Assembly: GCA_019671135.1 (NCBI GenBank)
Contig: JAHRHY010000003.1
Coordinates: 2,294,001 to 2,358,000, forward strand
Origin: Linnemannia hyalina
Lineage: Eukaryota > Mortierellomycota > Mortierellomycetes > Mortierellales > Mortierellaceae
Direction: 5' to 3'
Length of the DNA stretch: 64,000 nucleotides
The translations under genes and the position numbers were made by a program. This document shows positions 1-9,490 of this stretch, piece after piece. Under the pieces are notes generated by a model. That model was not told the DNA's origin and ran no database searches. It was given only the letters and a program-made list of their open reading frames with translations. How positions within the stretch are numbered: the stretch's first letter is position 1; each line of letters begins with the position of its first letter.

Positions 1-2432
1 CTCAAGTCTGCGTAGTCCATCCGCGGGTTCTGCATGATGGTGAAGGATTCCAGGCGGTCTAGTTGGCAGAGGTATGAGACTAGGTTCTGTTGTTGTTGTT
101 TTGTTTTTTTTGTTTGGAAGGTGAGGGAATATATGAAAAAGAAGGAATCGCAGGGCGGGAAAAAATAAGGAGCAGAAAAAAGTATCAAGCAGGTGCATTG
201 GTCAGTGAACTGGATACAAAGGAAGAAAGAATTTGCATTGTTCAAGGGCTGCATATTTTGATTATCCAATGGAGAATGGGTCAACCATGATCGGAAAGTG
301 ATTGTGTAATATTGAAATTTCCGCGCCACTTTTTTTTTCCATCCATTTATACTTGAAAGAAAAAAAAGAAGAAAAAAACTTACCAATGGTACGGGCACAA
401 CGGTGTCACCCAGTTTGGTCAGCTTGAGGATACGAAGACCCTCGAATCGAATGACGATACTCTGCAAGAACCGGACCTGAGCCGCCCAGCCATCGCCAAT
501 ATAAGGCCGCGGGTGTTTGTCCATGTACTCGAGCACCTCCAGACTGTTGCAAGGCGTCGGAATGTCCGTAAACAAATCGTGCGTCAAATTCCGGCAATGC
601 CACAGCTTCAATGACCGCAGATAGGTACACTTGGTCAAGATCTGCTGAAGCGACTCGTTTATGACCAGGGGCACATGCTCCAGATGAAGTTCCTCCAGTT
701 CGAGCAGGTGCATCCAGATAGAGTTGAACGTCCTGAGAGTGAAATGAGAGCCAAAGATCCTGAGCTTGAGGAGGTGTTCGCAGTTGAACATGACTGCCAT
801 CATGGTCTCATCTGAGATTTCGCCACAGTTGAGCAGGCTGAGGCTCTTGATATGATCCTGCGGGTTCTGGGTAAACGACACGAGAGCCTCGTCCGTTATC
901 GAAATTCCGCCCAAAACCAATTCCTCGAGCGCGGTCTGAGACTTGAGGAGACTGTCGATCGTCTCTGGTCGGATACTGTTGCAGTTGTGAAGCTCGAGCG
1001 ACGTTAATATCCCGACAGGAGGCCCCAAGTTCGCGTAAGCTGAATACCGATCAAATGAAAATGAAGGGTGAAGGCGATCCTGGTCCATATGATGGTCAAA
1101 CGGGAACTGTAATGACGAAGGATGTTGATCCGCGTCTGAGTGTCCTGACATGGACGACGTTGAGGGCGAAGAGACAGTTGAGGATGTCGCGGATACGGAT
1201 GAGGCCGCTGTATATGATGCTGCTGCTGATGTATTGAATACGGCACCGACTAGCTTGTTGGTCTGGAGTGCGTTTGGAAGATGTCTCGTTCCTCCGCGGG
1301 GCAATTGGTGTAGTGGCATTGACTTTGGGTCGACGGTATAGATCTCCTCGAGTGTTTCTGCGGTTTCGCCCTGAAGCTGCAAACAGTTGAACAGACGCCA
1401 AGTCCTGAGTTTTTTACAGTTGGTGGCAATATGGCGGACCGTAGCGTCGGTCATTAAGGGAGCGTCGATCATGAGGGATTCCAGCTGTAGACATGTTATC
1501 CCGATCCAGTTGAGCGACTCGTCCGTGAAGGATTCTCCTTGAATTTCGAGTAGCTTAACTTGTGAGCACGATTTGAGGATTGGCGTCAGCTCAAGATCCT
1601 GCATCTCATCTGGACAGTTGTTGAATCGCAGCACGGTCAAGGCTGCGAAGCAGGGTTCAAGGTACTCGATCGCCTCAAACGGGATGTGAATTTCGCGGAG
1701 CGAGAGCTCTCTGAGGGATGTACAGGCGACCAAAATCGCCAAGAGATTCTCCGAGAAGGGGAAACGGACATTCCTGAGGTCGAGGGTCCTGAAGCCAATC
1801 CTTGTCGAGCGGGCCAAGATCTCAAAGTGGTGAAGCGTCAAGTCGTCTCTTATGGGGTTGAAGTCAATAGCTCGGATCAGCTGTCCACGATGGTATATCC
1901 GTTGACCGTGGAAGGGGATACCATATTCTCGCCGCTGCACCGGGCGATAAGGCGTGGGGACGAGAAAAGATGAAGAGAAGGAAGGCGTGTGTGAAAGAGA
2001 ATGTGAGCTCCCCGACCGGGAAGTGGTCCTTTCGCGCATAGTCGACGAGCGGCGGATAGACATGACTCTTGGGAAGGCCGAGGGCGTCGCTGCGCTCAGG
2101 TGGTCATTTGCTGGCGTTGTTGTTGTCGTCGTCGCTGCTATTGACCTGTTATTGGCTTGATTGTGCTTGATATCGGCGAGTATAAGTGGGGTTCGGCTGA
2201 GGGATACGACAGGCCCAGGTAGATCGATTTCGTGGCGAAGGGTATGTAGGAGCTGGGTGAAGCTGTGGAGGGTGTAGCACTTTGGGTAGTGCCAGAGGAG
2301 GATCAGACCTGTGGCGGCCCATTCGGAGTTGACGAGACAGCATGCATGGAGGTCTTGCTGATTGAGTATGCTGAGCGAGAAGATGTGATGGAGGATGTCC
2401 AGGTTGGCCAAAGCCGTCGCTGTTGGATTCAT
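1..2432 (-). CDS. F-box / leucine-rich-repeat protein (C-terminus runs off the left edge)
   Basis: Read on the minus strand, the ATG at 2432 opens a 683-codon exon down to 384. A phase-0 intron (87-383, donor GTAAGT, acceptor CAG) follows, then a second exon that leaves the window at base 1. Residues ~8-50 form an F-box-like helix set (LDILHHIFSLSILNQQDLHA, then LVNSEWAA). After a Thr/Ser-rich linker come many LRR units of the type LRELSLREIHI, LTSLELHNCNSI and LRSLKLWHCRNL. Such proteins usually link substrates to an SCF ubiquitin ligase through Skp1; the substrate cannot be read from sequence. A Ser/Thr-rich low-complexity insert (about 1120-1270) separates two LRR blocks. No disruption was seen. 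The F-box is divergent, so a plain LRR protein is the alternative. Confidence 0.85.
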   Translation of the reverse strand, partial: MNPTATALANLDILHHIFSLSILNQQDLHACCLVNSEWAATGLILLWHYPKCYTLHSFTQLLHTLRHEIDLPGPVVSLSRTPLILADIKHNQANNRSIAATTTTTTPANDHLSAATPSAFPRVMSIRRSSTMRERTTSRSGSSHSLSHTPSFSSSFLVPTPYRPVQRREYGIPFHGQRIYHRGQLIRAIDFNPIRDDLTLHHFEILARSTRIGFRTLDLRNVRFPFSENLLAILVACTSLRELSLREIHIPFEAIEYLEPCFAALTVLRFNNCPDEMQDLELTPILKSCSQVKLLEIQGESFTDESLNWIGITCLQLESLMIDAPLMTDATVRHIATNCKKLRTWRLFNCLQLQGETAETLEEIYTVDPKSMPLHQLPRGGTRHLPNALQTNKLVGAVFNTSAAASYTAASSVSATSSTVSSPSTSSMSGHSDADQHPSSLQFPFDHHMDQDRLHPSFSFDRYSAYANLGPPVGILTSLELHNCNSIRPETIDSLLKSQTALEELVLGGISITDEALVSFTQNPQDHIKSLSLLNCGEISDETMMAVMFNCEHLLKLRIFGSHFTLRTFNSIWMHLLELEELHLEHVPLVINESLQQILTKCTYLRSLKLWHCRNLTHDLFTDIPTPCNSLEVLEYMDKHPRPYIGDGWAAQVRFLQSIVIRFEGLRILKLTKLGDTVVPVPLVSFFLLFFLSSINGWKKKVARKFQYYTITFRSWLTHSPLDNQNMQPLNNANSFFLCIQFTDQCTCLILFSAPYFFPPCDSFFFIYSLTFQTKKTKQQQQNLVSYLCQLDRLESFTIMQNPRMDYADL

Positions 2433-5048
2433 GCGGGCTGTTGACTATCGCGGTGTAGTGTGCAGAAGGAAGAAGAGGAGGGAGGAGGGTGCGTAAGAGT
2501 GGGAGTGGGAGTATGTAATGTGCAAGGTGTAAGATTTGAGTAATGAGCCAGGGTGCGGGCGGGTAAACGTAAAGGGAGAGAGTAAGGAAAAGGAAAAGGA
2601 AAAGGAAAAGAAAGAAAACAAAAAGAACAAAGAAAGCAAAAGACTGGAAAAAAAAGAGGGAGCACAAGGGTACGATGAGGCGATGCTGACAGCATACAAC
2701 TCTAATTGTGTTGGTGATGGATGATATAAATACTGGTGATGGGTGATAGAAGGTGGCTATTGAAGGAGAGGCGACGGAAAAATGAAAATAAAAATAAAAT
2801 AGAAAAAATTGAAAAGGGAAAAGAAGGATAGGTGAAGGAAAGACGAATGAAGACAGAAGATAGAAGCATTAAAGGTGGAATGCTTATCAACAAAGATGCA
2901 AGAACGATGGCTGAATGTGTATGAATGAAAGAGCAAGAGTAGACGATGAGACGTTCTTGTTTATACTCCGCCTGGATATGCTCCGTTACGCTTTATGGCT
3001 TTATGTTGACTAGGTATTCTTTTCTTTTCTTTTCCAATTGCTGGCGGTGTAAAACGCTGTGCAGTCTCTCTCTTTTTCAAGAATCAGCACCATCATCATG
3101 AGCCCCCTCCTCCTTTTCCTCCACTACCCCACGCTGCTTACACCCTACAATCTACGCTCTACTTCCGTCATCCTTTATCCTTCCTTCTCCTCAAACAAGT
3201 CAAGAGTGGTCCGGGAGGGCGCTTAATTTCACCTGTTCATTTGCACAGCCCAAATGATCAATCCCAGTCCGCATATATTATTCATTCCGCGCCATCCATT
3301 CTGATCATATTCGCACAAGTGAGCGAGTACCACATAATCGTTTCGGCTGTCGGTTCTGTCCCCGCCACATTTCCGGTTTAGTTGCATCCCTGTCTCGCCT
3401 TTTCCTAGAACTGTTTTGCACGCCCGACAGTCGCGACTCTGCCTTCTTGTCTCAACCCGTCTCTACTCAAGGCTTTGCTCTTAAAATTCTTTCCTCTTAT
3501 CCTTATCCAACATTACCAACAATAAAAACAACAACGGTAGCATGCAAGTGAGTACTCCACAGCAACATGCTCTAAAATATACCCTTCTTCCTTGTAAGCT
3601 AGCTGCGCACACACTCACTCATTCACGCTACTTGTATCCCTTCTCGCCCATTCGTCATTAATATCCGAACGAGACTCACTGACCACCACCACCAAAAAAA
3701 CGCGCCCTCAAGTAGGAAGACACGCATCATTTCGGTCCCCTTTTTCTTCATTGTTCCAAAATAGAACCAATCAACCCCTCAGCAGGTGCCACAACCACCC
3801 CTGCCCTGTCGACCACATTCATTCGCCATTGAATTCAGCCTACGGAGGTGCGGCCCGGGAAGAACGGCAGACAACGAGACAAAAGGAGCCTATACTCTTC
3901 TACGCCTTTCTACTCCTCGCCCTCAAAGCCTACCTCTCCTCATTCTATTTAAGTCGTTGACCTTTTTGCCCTGTGCTCTTTGTATTCCCATGAAAGAAAA
4001 TTTTCGACTCTTCGGCTTTTGTTGTTTTCAACCATCAAGAAAAAAAAACTAGAACAAAAGACGCTTGTTATGTGGTGGTTGGTTCTTTGGGCGTTGTACA
4101 AAACAACATCAACAAAGGCGAGCATTAGGAATGCAAACACAGCAGGTGGGCTATGTTTTTATCTCCACCGCACGTGGATATCCACTTGTAAGACACTCTC
4201 TGCATGTCTTTTCATCTAGATCATGATTCACGACTTGTCAGAACCAACCGTACAAAAGTGCAAGAAAAAAAAACGAACCTACTACGGAACTTAGGTTCTT
4301 TCTACTACTATTACCCACAAAGCCAACGCCATATAGTACCCAAACAGCGCGATAGCCAAAACTCAAAAACTCAAAAGCTTTTCCTTGAATGATTGCATAT
4401 CTTTTTGTCAGTTGACAAAGGAAGAGAAAGGTTCGGGGAAAGCGACAAGGGCACATACGGTACGAAACGAGCGAGAAGGGAAAAAGATACACATACAACA
4501 TCTAGCAACCATTCCATCCTGAAATGAAAGGAGACCAACAAGCTTTGTATGTGAGAGAGATAGCTATTGTGTGCTCAAATAGCTCCTTTTTTCACGGCTG
4601 CCGTCCCGCCAGATCTCTTTTTTTTTCTTGTGAAAGCGAGGATAAACGCCTTGAGGTGCATCCAGATGGACTAGACTTTGAACTCGGACGAACGCGTCGT
4701 ATTTCGAGTGAGCCAATCAGCACCCCTGTATTTTAATAACCCTTGTTCTTTTTCCATCTTGCTTTTCTCCGACGTATCGTGGCCAACGCCTCATCTGTTC
4801 TTGAAACACAGCGAGGCAAACATAAGGCATGGGACAAAGAGAAGGAGAGCAAGAGTCGAAAAAATAAAGGTTGGAGCTAGCTTATTTTTTTCTCGCTCCG
4901 ACACACGCGCCGCTGGTTGCTGTTTGGTGGGATAGAAGAAGAAAGAAGAGAATGAAGTTTAAAAGTTTGTATACTCACAAAAAGGATTCACCTCTTACCT
5001 CGCCGCTCTCCCCCCCAAAAAAAACTTCAAGCTCCATTTCCAGCTCTT
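2433..5048. other. Gene-poor interval with a possible orphan first exon
   Basis: No convincing gene was found. The left part is purine-rich on the plus strand and is probably the promoter and leader of the F-box gene. At 3542 an ATG preceded by an A-rich leader is followed after two codons by a good donor (GTGAGT at 3548). An acceptor-like TAG at about 3764-3766 would continue in phase (N-Q-S-T-P-Q-Q...), but the downstream reading looks non-coding. The rest, to 5048, shows scattered short open frames without protein-like composition. Confidence 0.4.
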
Positions 5049-7260
5049 CTAGGCCCTGGGTCGCTTGGCAGCAGCAGCAGTATTCGCCAACAACAACAAC
5101 AACAGCTCAAACTCCCCAGACCGCTGACACATCGTCCTAAAAACCCCACCCTCCTCCCTGATCAACCTTTCCGGCGTATCCAACTTGACAATTCTCCCAT
5201 GATCCATCACAATCACACGATTGAAATCAATAATCGTCCTCAGCCGATGTGAAATCGTCAACAGAGTCGCGTCATAACAACTCTCACGGATCGTCGCCTG
5301 GATCTTGGCGTCGGTGGCGTGGTCAACCGAGGCCGTGGCTTCGTCCATGATATTGATCTTGGAGTTCTTGAGGAGTGCCCAGGCGGAGTTGGCGTTGACT
5401 TTGAGAAAAGTTGCTGCCGTTCTCTTTCACCTCGCTGTCCAAGTTTCCGAATTCGTTGCTGTTGCTGTTACTGGAGGTGGCGCTATTGGAGGAGGGGTCG
5501 GGAGTGGTGATGTCGGAGACGAGATGGACGCGCTTAAGCGCAGCCCAAAGAGCAGCGTCATCATGCTCCTCGAACGGATCCAAATTCGCCCAGACAGTGC
5601 CGATAAACAAGACCGGATCCTGCGACATAATCGTCAAATTCGACCGTAGATCATGAACCCCAATCTTCAAGATATCAGCTCCATCAATCGTCAATCTTGC
5701 CAGAAGTCATCTCCATGAACCGGAAGAACGCCACCGCCAAGGTCGATGTCCCTGCGCCCGTGCGTCCCACAGTCCCAATCTTCTCGCGTGGTAAGACATG
5801 GAACGAGATATCGTTGATCACAGCCGGTTCATCGGATGCGTATTGCATCACCGGATTCTGGATCTGGATCTCGCCCTGGTGGGGCCAACCCGCTGGAGGA
5901 CGGTGCTACTCAACAATCGAGGGGGCTTCTTGAGGGAAGGCCATGTACTCTTGGACACGCTCGACACAGTTCATGTTATTCTCGTTATATGCCATGGTAC
6001 GGACGAACCAGAGAACATGACGAGTGAACGCCAAAGAGTAGGTGAGCGAAAGACCGGCCGCACCGGCTTTAATGGTATCCCTTCGGGGGACAATAAACAA
6101 CCCTGCAAAGAGCGAGACAAACGCGCTTAGGGTATCCACACGGATCAACAGCCAGCGGTTACAGACCCAGATATAAAACTAAGGCCGGTTGTGTTCGTCC
6201 AACAGCTCCTGATAGTAGGTATTAAACCGCTTCTCGAACCCAAAGGCGCGGATCGTCGTGACTCCATTCAAGTCCTCGGCGAAATGCAAAAAAACGGGCG
6301 AGTTGGTCGTGATCTCGTGTCGATTGAGCTCGTGGGAGGTGCGAGTGTAGAACATGGCAATGACCACAAACAGCGCCGAGATGACCAGATCGGGAACCAG
6401 GAACTGTGAGTTCACATAGGCGATCACACCAGTGACAGTGGGGTTGCCCAAGAAGTCGACCATTATGTTAGCAGAGACGTTGGTGACCTGTTGGTCGACT
6501 GTGTCCATATCGCGGGTGAAGTGGTTGATGATGCGGCCCAGAGGAGCGGTGTCGAAGAGCCGGATCGGCGAGTGAAGGATCCTATCGAGGGCTTTGCGAT
6601 GGAGGATTCGACTGGGGTGTAAGGAGCCGGTGTACTGGATCGTTTCGCGGAGCATGAGACTGAAAATGTACATCACCGACAGAAAGGTATAGACTCCGAG
6701 GTAATACGACAGACTTTCCACCCCAGGTGAAGAAGGCGCGTTCAATCCAGGAGGCGTACTGTTCTGGGCAAGGGTACCATGCTCCTTCCTTGGTGATGGC
6801 AGGCTGGGCGAGTACGGGTGGGGCGGCTTTGTAGGAGAGCGAGATGAGAACCAAGAGAAGGTTGTCGATAAAGTAAGGGGTGATGAGGGTGAGTCCTGCT
6901 GTCGAGGTTTCCTGTAAGAGAGTCGCGCGGAGGCGGAGGAGGGCGACTGGGATGTTGACGATGAAGAAGGTCGTCAGGTGCAGTGTCAAAGGGACAGTTA
7001 GGTATTTTCCTTGGAGCGTCCGGCAAACAGCGAGGATCGCAAAAAAAATAGCTACAAGGATTAGACTCCCCTACGACAAATAAATTGTATATGGCATACC
7101 CAAGCAACAGTAGCCAGCAATGGTGCAATGAAGAGGTACGTGCTCATATCCTCTCCGCACCATAGTACCGTCCATGCCGCCGAAAGACCAAGGGGGTACA
7201 AACACGCAAGACAAAGACCGCGTTCTCGAGCAACGATGGGTTGGAAGACTCTATCCCTAT
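5049..7260 (-). pseudogene. Decayed ABCC (MRP-type) ABC transporter with an internal deletion
   Basis: Conceptual translation on the minus strand gives, in order: a TMD0-like segment (about 7235-6800); the L0-type linker with CPEQYASWIERAFF (near 6760); then directly the second membrane domain (VESLSYYLGVYTFL onward, 6725-5930); then the second nucleotide-binding domain (5890-5100) with MDEATASVD and TISHRLRTI. TMD1 and NBD1 are absent, so about half a normal ABCC protein (~1,300-1,500 aa) is missing. Lesions: in-frame TAG at 6179-6181 and at 5906-5908; a frame change near 5690 inside GKI/TIDGAD; loss of several codons plus a frame change in the signature region near 5385-5400; Walker A reads GRTGAGTST, with Thr for the catalytic Lys; frame breaks near 6740 and 7040. 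The protein cannot be functional. The old function was presumably ATP-driven export of organic anions or conjugates. Confidence 0.9.
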
Positions 7261-8388
7261 TCCGGAGTCAATTCGTCCTGTTCCTGTTTTTCGGTTGTTG
7301 GTTGCAAGAGCAGTGGTGCATATCCTGTTCGTGTGTGCCGGCTGTTCTTGTTACTGACAAGTGTGGCCGAGTAAGGACTGAGATCGACGCGCAGGCAACT
7401 GGAATTCCTGCGTCTAACAGATTACGTCAAAGTGGAGGTGTAATACATGTTAGTCCCTGATTGTGAATTGTTGTGCATCTAGTTCTCTAGTGGAAGGTTG
7501 GACGTGGGTTACCTTTCATGGAAGCAAGGTGTAAAGATAGGAAAGAAGGAAAGGATTCCTGATGGCAGTGCTGGTAAACCTGCCTTGAACACCTTAGCCT
7601 AGATACCAACTGGCTTCCAAAAACGCGAGATGGAGCCGTAAGTGAGAGCCCACAGGGTGCTCAATCTCAGATCTGTTATGCAGGTCCGGCACTCTTTCGA
7701 TCACAAAAAGACAAGGTTGTCCCGCAGTTCCATGTACTGCAGCAACTTTCACAGGAGCATCCTTCACTAGAGCATCCTTCACTAGAGCATTTGTAGTATT
7801 TTGTCCAATGGTTTTTGTTTATTTTTTTTCGCTTGTTTGAAACTACCTATTTGTTCATTTCAAAATCGTATCACCAACTCGCATTCATATCCAAGCACAT
7901 GGGATCTCTTGCTCGATCAGAGATTCATCCCACATCAAGAAAGAAAATAAAAACGCGTGCTCAAAGAGCGAACGCGACACATACCACAGTCAGCCTCCGT
8001 ATCAACCTTCTCCCACAGGAACGCCAATGGAGCAATTTGAACAAAAGAACAAGTTATAACTAGTGGTGCCTGATTTTGTTTTCCAGTCGGTCCTTCATCC
8101 ACCCCCCAATGAAGGGAGAGGGGTCAGGACGACGGAGAGGGCTTTACGGCTTTTGCCCTGTGGGGGATGGGGAGTGTAGGTTGTTTTTTGTCAAGAACAC
8201 CTCAAAACTGTCGCAATGTGTCTAGCAGAAAAGTGAGACTCTGCTAGGCCGTGCGATTTATTATGAAAAAAAGAACAAGAGATCCAAGGAAGGCATGGCA
8301 GGGACCAGGAGGAGGCAGTCGGGAGGTTCCAGTCTTGTTGGTGTTGTTGTTGTCTTGTTGGTCCAGAGTGAGGAAAAAAGAGCAAAAT
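7261..8388. other. Intergenic, pseudogene 5' relic and RPL9 3' side
   Basis: No coding region is supported. The left part may hold more eroded N-terminal sequence of the ABC transporter, since stops occur in every minus frame beyond about 7260. A short tandem repeat lies at 7756-7790. The last ~200 bases are probably the RPL9 3' UTR. Confidence 0.5.
7756..7790. repeat. 15-bp tandem repeat, 2.3 copies
   Basis: The unit agcatccttcactag occurs twice in perfect head-to-tail copies and is followed by agcat. It lies in non-coding DNA next to the ABC pseudogene. Confidence 0.9.
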
Positions 8389-8964
8389 TTACTCGTCATC
8401 GGCACCCTTGAGCTCGCCCTTCTGGGAGACGTAGATACCATCCAAGAACTTACGGATATCCTTGTTCCTGACGGTGGTAGCCTGCTGGATGTTGGCGGCA
8501 GACTGGGAGACGTTGCCGAGGTCGTTACCGATCAGGGTGATCTCATCCTTCTGGTCCTTGGAGTGGAAGATAGTGACGCCCTCCAACATGGGGACCTTCA
8601 TGACGATCTTCTGGCCCAAGAAGTTGCGGATCTCGACCGACTTCTCATCATCGGCGATAATGACGTTGATGGGGAAATGGGCGTAGACAAAGCGCATCTT
8701 GTACTCGTAGCCCTTGGTGACACCGATGATCATGTTGTTGATCAAGGAGCGGATGGTACGGAGGCAAGCGACGTGCTTGCGCTTGCCGTGCCAGACAACG
8801 AGGCGGAGGCGGGCAGTGTCCAACTTGACAATGTCCATCTCGACGTGACGGAAGTTCTTGTTGAGGGTACCGCGGGGGCCAGTGACAGTGACCTGGCGGG
8901 CCTTGACCTCAATCTTGACGCCCTCAGGGATGGCGAGGATTTCTTCCTTGTAGATGTCCTTCAT
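8389..8964 (-). CDS. RPL9: 60S ribosomal protein L9 (uL6)
   Basis: A single uninterrupted exon encodes 191 residues, the normal length for eukaryotic L9. It begins MKDIYKEEILAIPEGV and contains the family core VTVTGPRGTLNK, RTIRSLINNMIIGVTKGY and IRNFLGQK, the two L6-type alpha/beta domains that bind 25S rRNA near the sarcin-ricin loop. The ATG at 8964 is the conserved family start. Immediately upstream on the minus strand a branch-like ATTAAC precedes CCCTAG at 8974-8976, which looks like the 3' end of a leader intron; no canonical donor was identified. Codon choice is strongly biased to C/G-ending codons, as expected for a highly expressed gene. The 246-codon open frame on the opposite strand is a by-product of that bias. 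Confidence 0.97.
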   Translation of the reverse strand: MKDIYKEEILAIPEGVKIEVKARQVTVTGPRGTLNKNFRHVEMDIVKLDTARLRLVVWHGKRKHVACLRTIRSLINNMIIGVTKGYEYKMRFVYAHFPINVIIADDEKSVEIRNFLGQKIVMKVPMLEGVTIFHSKDQKDEITLIGNDLGNVSQSAANIQQATTVRNKDIRKFLDGIYVSQKGELKGADDE

Positions 8965-9490
8965 TTTTTCGTCCTAGGGTTAATTTAGGGTAAGAGACCA
9001 CGCGAGAGTCAGGAGACTGGCTTTTCAAATTGGTAGACTGATAGGTGTTGATCCGAGTTCTAGGTCCAGGAGGATAGACTTGATGGAAGGTGTTGTTCCT
9101 GACAGCGTGGATCAAGGAGATCCTGATGACAGTTCTCCTTAGAAGAGAGATCTAGTCCCGCCATCGCATCCTGTTGCCCCGATGTTCATAGATTTAGCCA
9201 TCAGTCCATGGACAGAGATCCCAAACAGACTGGTACAGAAGTGTCCAGTCCAGCAACAAAAAGTGTTGCCACTTGTAAAGATACGTATACGTCGATGATT
9301 CCTGTGATAATGGTTCTCGGTGGAGTTGGATGGATGCATGTATCTATCGATGGATGCCTGTCTGTCAGACTACAATCCGTCATAGCAAGTCCGCTTACAA
9401 TAAAAGTTGATAAGAGAGGGAGTAAAAAATTTCAGAGCTCGAACAGCTTTAATCTTTTGAACTGTGGCTTGTTTCAGATCAGGTACTCTT

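Noticed and set aside
2149..2667. 172-codon minus-strand frame overlapping the F-box start
   Set aside because: The F-box/LRR frame is continuous here. This frame is Phe/Leu and Pro/His-rich shadow sequence.
4204..4500. Short overlapping frames on both strands as a small gene
   Set aside because: No conserved motif, no splice logic and AT-rich composition like surrounding intergenic DNA.
8251..8988. 245-codon open frame on the plus strand
   Set aside because: It is antisense to RPL9. Its Val/Leu/Asp/Gly-rich composition is what strong C/G third-base bias of RPL9 produces on the other strand.
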